A stretch of 34,147 nt of DNA from an uncultured Lachnospiraceae bacterium (GTDB lineage Bacteria > Bacillota_A > Clostridia > Lachnospirales > Lachnospiraceae). The notes under the pieces were generated by a model. The model was given only the letters and a program-made list of their open reading frames with translations. It had not been told where the DNA came from and ran no database searches. The number at the start of each line of letters is the position of its first letter. Position 1 is the first letter of the stretch. The stretch lies in contig CAJUOF010000203.1 of assembly GCA_910587905.1 (NCBI GenBank), positions 1 to 34,147 of the forward strand. Direction: 5' to 3'. Made by a program: the position numbers and the translations under genes. Below, one piece after another: positions 31,266-34,147 of the stretch.

Positions 31266-31521
31266 TTTAACATTTACAGATAAAGGGTTTGCTGATTATG
31301 TATATTGGCAGTTTGAAGACAGAAAAACTGTTAAAAGAATCAATTACCTGTTAGAGGATATCAAACGAAACGGAGCAATGCAAGGCATTGGAAAGCCGGA
31401 GCCATTGAAACACCGCCCCGGATATTCCAGACGGATTGATGAAAAGAATCGTTTAGTATACGATATTGATGAATTGCAAAATATCAAAATCATTTCATGC
31501 AGAGGGCATTACGACGATTAG
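31258..31521 (+). CDS. Txe/YoeB family ribosome-dependent mRNA interferase toxin
   Basis: An 87-residue RelE-superfamily toxin that cleaves mRNA in the ribosomal A site. The conserved GIGKPEPLKH (Glu48), R-L-V-Y (Arg65), and the C-terminal GHYDD (His84, Tyr85) match the catalytic Glu, Arg, His and Tyr of YoeB, so it looks active. ATG 31258 overlaps the antitoxin stop. As the only complete genes in the mini-island, the pair probably stabilises it against loss. Confidence 0.9.
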   Translation: MNDLTFTDKGFADYVYWQFEDRKTVKRINYLLEDIKRNGAMQGIGKPEPLKHRPGYSRRIDEKNRLVYDIDELQNIKIISCRGHYDD

Positions 31522-31702
31522 GGCGGCACATTCCCCAAATACTAAATTGACTTGTTGTGGGCTTTTTGTTAGATTCTTGTTAATAAAGTTACAGCGAACA
31601 ATGAAAAAGGACGCCAAGCTGTGAAAAGAACTCCGCATAATTGCAGCGTTTCACGAAGCAGCAGGCAAAACCGTGATAACACAGATCAAGCGTTATCGCA
31701 TT

Positions 31703-31748
31703 TTGGTAATGAGGAGGTCGGCAGTTCGAGTCTGCTCGCCAGCTCGCA
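31703..31748 (+). repeat. Right attachment-like repeat (tRNA-Thr 3' half)
   Basis: Exact copy of 30321-30366 lacking the 5' half of the tRNA, so not a functional tRNA. It would be attR, the original host 3' end. It is preceded by GCGTTATCGCATT, a right-end sequence that recurs in part at 33161-33167. Confidence 0.9.
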
Positions 31749-31751
31749 AAA

Positions 31752-31784
31752 AAGCTCGGAAATCCAAGGTTTCCGGGCTCTTTT
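31752..31784 (+). terminator. Original tRNA-Thr terminator
   Basis: AGCTCGGAAA (31753-31762) pairs with TTTCCGGGCT (31770-31779), followed by CTTTT. Loop and right arm match the tRNA-Ala terminator at 3706-3741. Confidence 0.75.
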
Positions 31785-31786
31785 CG

Positions 31787-32030
31787 TGTCCAGGGATCTA
31801 TCCGCTTTCCAAGCTGCAGATGGTTCCTATAAATGAAGTGTGATTTCGACGCAAGGCCGATCTGACCGAACAAATATGGGCATATCAAGGCATACTTTCA
31901 AGTGTAAAAGTCGGGTTATGGCACTTCATGCAAAAGTGACGTGGAATATAGATTGATGTTTGAGCTGCTGTGTGATAGTATGCATCTATGAAAATATTCA
32001 ACACGAAACGTGCAGGGAGTTGACAGGTAC
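31787..32030. other. Intergenic region after attR, no gene seen
   Basis: The stretch between the tRNA-type terminator and the next gene contains only very short frames. A minus-strand frame spanning 31589-31888 is the known artefact of translating tRNA antisense. No clear promoter was identified. Confidence 0.4.
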
Positions 32031-32657
32031 ATGTTAAACATACAGACCGCCGAACAGATATTAGCCGATAGTAAAAAACTTCTTATCGGCATGAAGAAAT
32101 ACAAACGTATTATGGATAGCCTTTACTGGACAGATGTTTCTGCCGACAAAGACTTCCAACGTGCCTTTAATGACTTTTTTGTTATGCGTTCCAGAAAGAG
32201 CCCGTATTACGACAGATTCTATTTGTTTCTCGAACAAAAGAAACACAAAGGGGCAACTTTCGAGGAAACACTGGACTATTTAAAAGAAGCCGGGGGACAG
32301 CTTGAATTATCATTTTCCAGTAAGCTGATCCACGTTATCAATCCAAACAGACCTATATGGGATAAGATTGTTGCAGAGAACCATTTTAAGATGAAATTAC
32401 CTGGCTATGGCGGAGACACCTCTCTCCGTCAAAAGGAGATTGTCAAACTGTACCATGAGTATTGCAGTCGGTTTTATGAATTTCTGGATTCAGCCGATGG
32501 ACAAGTTATCGTAAGTGAAAGAGACAGCCGGAAGTCTGGCCGGTTCCAAGATGTATTCATTCGGCAGTCTGTTAAGCGGCAGTGCAAACGAAACCTTCTC
32601 CCTCGAATTGGCAAAGGCGCAAGTGGAGCAGAATTTCATCTTAATGCGGCAGAATGA
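32031..32657 (+). CDS. Hypothetical protein with altered C-terminus
   Basis: Starts at ATG 32031 (AGGGAG about 11 bp upstream; an in-frame GTG lies at 32010). The first 160 residues (TAEQILADSKKLL, FNDFFVMRSRKSPYYDRFY, HVINPNRPIWDKIVAENHFKM, YHEYCSRFYEFLDSADGQVI) look like an intact small protein family of unknown function seen in Firmicutes. From about 32515 on the sequence turns Arg/Ser-rich (SRKSGRFQDVFIRQSVKR) and unlike that family, while the protein-like frame switches to 32515-32697. The gene seems joined to a fragment of another gene. Confidence 0.5.
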   Translation: MLNIQTAEQILADSKKLLIGMKKYKRIMDSLYWTDVSADKDFQRAFNDFFVMRSRKSPYYDRFYLFLEQKKHKGATFEETLDYLKEAGGQLELSFSSKLIHVINPNRPIWDKIVAENHFKMKLPGYGGDTSLRQKEIVKLYHEYCSRFYEFLDSADGQVIVSERDSRKSGRFQDVFIRQSVKRQCKRNLLPRIGKGASGAEFHLNAAE

Positions 32658-32697
32658 GGAAATCATACGGTTACTGAAAAAGATTGTGCGGGCTTGA
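32515..32697 (+). pseudogene. C-terminal fragment of an unidentified gene
   Basis: In a different frame from the preceding gene, SANETFSLELAKAQVEQNFI, then LMRQNEEIIRLLKKIVRA reads as a natural helical C-terminus. It stops (TGA 32695-32697) 2 bp before the next gene's ATG, an operon-like junction. The front of this gene is missing, apparently lost where it meets the end of the previous gene. It overlaps the tail of 32031-32657. Confidence 0.4.
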
Positions 32698-32699
32698 AT

Positions 32700-32957
32700 A
32701 TGTATCAGACATTGACGAATTATCTTTCAGAGATAAAAAATGACGCTTTCGGCAAATGGATCATAGACAAGGATAATGACGGCACACCAGAACATCCGAT
32801 CCAAATGCCTTATGTGGAATATTCTCAAGTAATAAGGCGGTTTATACATGATATTCACTCATTCCAAGAAGACCATCCAGAATCCGGACTGAACCGTTAC
32901 AGCGATATTTTGAGGGACAATAACCTTGAAAGTCTTTGCATTTCCAACATAAAATAA
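32700..32957 (+). CDS. Small conserved hypothetical protein, 3' end fused to decayed island
   Basis: Starts at ATG 32700. TLTNYLSEIKNDAFGKWIID, then GTPEHPIQMPYVEYSQVIRRFIHDIHSF and NRYSDILRDN resembles a small conserved Firmicutes protein of unknown function. The last residues (LCISNIK) come from the start of the decayed island copy at 32933, so the original C-terminus has been replaced. Acidic, with no membrane segment. Confidence 0.55.
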   Translation: MYQTLTNYLSEIKNDAFGKWIIDKDNDGTPEHPIQMPYVEYSQVIRRFIHDIHSFQEDHPESGLNRYSDILRDNNLESLCISNIK

Positions 32958-33167
32958 TTCGACACACACACAAGAACCGCACATAACAAAAGTACGAAAA
33001 AACATACGAAAATAGGAAAGGATAAGAAAACAGCAAATAAAATTTATTCGTTGATTGAAGATATACGAAGAAACGGAGCCATGCAGGGCATTGGAAAGCC
33101 GGAGCCACTGAAACTCCCAAAATACTAAATTGGCAGGCAAACCCGTGATAACACGATCAAGCGTTAT
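32933..33167 (+). pseudogene. Decayed relative of the YefM/YoeB mini-island
   Basis: Four blocks match the island at 30851-31696 in the same order. 32933-33018 matches its promoter region with broken promoter boxes (TCGACA, CATAAC). About 33016-33112 matches the middle of the toxin gene (DKKTANKIYSLIEDIRRNGA, GIGKPEPLK). 33113-33130 matches the 3' flank (AAATACTAAATTG). 33132-33167 matches the right end (GCAGGCAAA..CCGTGATAACAC..GATCAAGCGTTAT). The antitoxin, toxin ends and attachment repeat are gone. The toxin part differs enough from the intact copy to suggest an older, related island. Confidence 0.75.
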
Positions 33168-33182
33168 AGCTCTTAAGTTCCC

Positions 33183-34119
33183 TCAATACTTCCGCTCTTC
33201 CTGGATCGCATCCAGGTCCATGAATGCGTCAAAGCACCGTTCCTCCACATACTGGATCTTCTCCACCGACTCCCCACGCTCCAGCTTCCTTATGATCTCG
33301 TCCACCATGGGGGCCAGAAGCGGGTTGCACTCCATGTCCGCATGGAGCTTTCCCTCTTTCATGGCCGCAAAAGAAGCTTCCGATACCGCATCAAAAGAGA
33401 TCACGATGATATCCCCCTTCGGTCCGCAGGTCCTTCCGGCCTGCTCGATGGCCTCGATGGCGCCGAAGGTCATGTTGTCGTTCTCGCTGATGACCACGTC
33501 AATGTCATGGTAGCTTTTTAAGAACCGAGCCATGACCTCCTGGCCCTTGCTCTGGGTGAAATCCCCGGAAGCACATTCTAACATCTGCCAGTTGGGATGC
33601 CTCCCGAGAATTTGGGAAAATCCGGCGGTGCGGCCGATCTGGGCGGAAGAGCCCGGCGTTCCCTGAAGAGTCACCAAGCGGATCTCATCCTCCTCCCGGC
33701 CCGTCCTTTCCAGATAGTTTTCCAGCCAGCGGCCGGCCTTTTTGCCCTCCTCCTCGAAATCACTCCCCACCCAGCAGGTATAAAGGTCCTCGTCCTCCAC
33801 CGTCACCGAGCGGTCCGAGAGGATCACCGGGATCCCGGCGGCCTTGGCCTCCTGCAAAACCTCGTCCCAGCCGGTCTCCACCACCGGGTCCAGCACGATG
33901 TAATCCACCTCCTGCAGGATGAAATTCCGCATGGCCTTGATCTGGTTCTCCTGCTTCTGCTGCCCGTCCTCGAACAGCAGATAATAGCCGTTCTCCGCAC
34001 AGAAGGTCTCCCGGAAGGAAGCGCTGTTGGCAATGCGGTAGTCGGACTCCGAACCGACCTGGGCAAAGCCCACCACGATATAATCCTCCCGCTCAGAAGT
34101 CACGTCATCCTCATAGAGC
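33183..34119 (-). CDS. Sugar ABC transporter substrate-binding protein (type I PBP fold), N-terminus missing
   Basis: The frame reads through to the last genomic base as LYEDDVTSEREDYIVVGFAQ, so signal peptide and start are outside. VVGFAQVGSESDYRIANSASF, then VDYIVLDPVVETGWDEVLQEAKAAGIPVILSDR and DIVISENDNMTFGAIEAIE-like residues match galactose/ribose-type binding proteins (YtfQ-like). It would capture a sugar outside the membrane for an ABC importer. Closeness to the gal operon suggests a galactose-type ligand, an inference. The end EERKY is complete at 33183. Confidence 0.85.
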
Positions 34120-34147
34120 AGATCGGAAGAGCGTCGTGTAGGGAAAG
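34120..34147. other. Illumina sequencing adapter (contamination at contig end)
   Basis: The last 28 bases begin AGATCGGAAGAGCGTCGTGT and continue AGGGAAAG, the standard Illumina universal adapter in reverse orientation. It is not part of the genome; genomic sequence ends at 34119. Confidence 0.97.

Larger units (their letters stand above)
30321..31748 (+). mobile_element. tRNA-Thr mini-island carrying a YefM/YoeB pair
   Basis: A segment of 1382 bp from one 46-bp repeat to the next. It contains a new tRNA terminator, a protein-gene remnant, another terminator, a perfect promoter and a toxin-antitoxin operon. It has no integrase, so it is either a remnant that lost one or a passenger moved in trans. 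The region beyond 31748 begins with a terminator almost identical to that of tRNA-Ala, as expected if it is the original tRNA-Thr flank. AT content is higher than in the gal region. Confidence 0.8.

Noticed and set aside
31589..31888. 99-codon minus-strand frame containing RADSNCRPPHYQ
   Set aside because: This is the usual artefact of translating the antisense of a tRNA 3' half; it overlaps attR.
1..34147. CRISPR array or complete insertion sequence
   Set aside because: No series of spaced identical direct repeats of CRISPR type and no transposase frame were found on either strand.

Overview
The window looks like one end of a short-read contig from a spore-forming, Gram-positive gut Clostridia, most likely Lachnospiraceae. 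The evidence is a T-box in front of leuS, a GAAC-N4-GTTC SOS box at recA, RNase Y, a SpoIIM-like protein beside a NudF-like Nudix hydrolase, a stand-alone Spo0A C-terminal-domain protein, class II GalT and many strong sigma-A promoters. The family assignment is inferred from gene types and was not tested. The last 28 bases match an Illumina adapter and are not genomic.

Layout. 1-3646: GC-rich phage-derived block with the C-terminus of a VapE-type primase/helicase protein, an iteron-like array of ATGTTAC motifs, two small coupled ORFs, a promoter plus structured leader, scaffold protein, major capsid protein and a sigma-70-family factor. Terminase, portal, tail and integrase genes are absent. 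The block abuts tRNA-Ala(CGC). 3934-10244 (minus strand): DHH phosphoesterase, D-Ala-D-Ala carboxypeptidase, a GalE, a cobalamin riboswitch heading a transcript without a convincing gene, and an LTA-synthase-like enzyme. 10482-12412 (plus): DUF368/PopT-like transporter and DAHP synthase. 12422-13858: two copies of a two-hairpin intergenic repeat flanking spoIIM-like and nudF-like genes. 13923-22677: rny, recA, a Spo0A-C-like gene, an XRE regulator, ATP-type PEP carboxykinase, and leuS with its T-box. 22944-23659: XRE regulator plus helical protein cassette. 23898-28994: galK-galE-galT operon (minus) divergent from a LacI-family regulator, with a palindromic operator inside the galK promoter. 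29251-30172: frameshifted Rpn-family nuclease gene. 30290-33167: tRNA-Thr(GGT) with a 1.38-kb mini-island bounded by exact 46-bp repeats and carrying a YefM/YoeB toxin-antitoxin pair, then hypothetical genes and a decayed relative of the same island. 33183-34119: partial sugar-binding protein.

How it fits together. The gal genes form a Leloir pathway for galactose, probably repressed by the divergent LacI protein. The second GalE near 7 kb may serve cell-surface sugar synthesis, since it sits close to envelope genes (DacF-like, LTA synthase-like, PopT-like). The most unusual items are the cobalamin-riboswitch transcript with no ORF (7697-8118), the att-flanked toxin-antitoxin mini-island with its decayed relative, and the covarying two-hairpin intergenic repeat.
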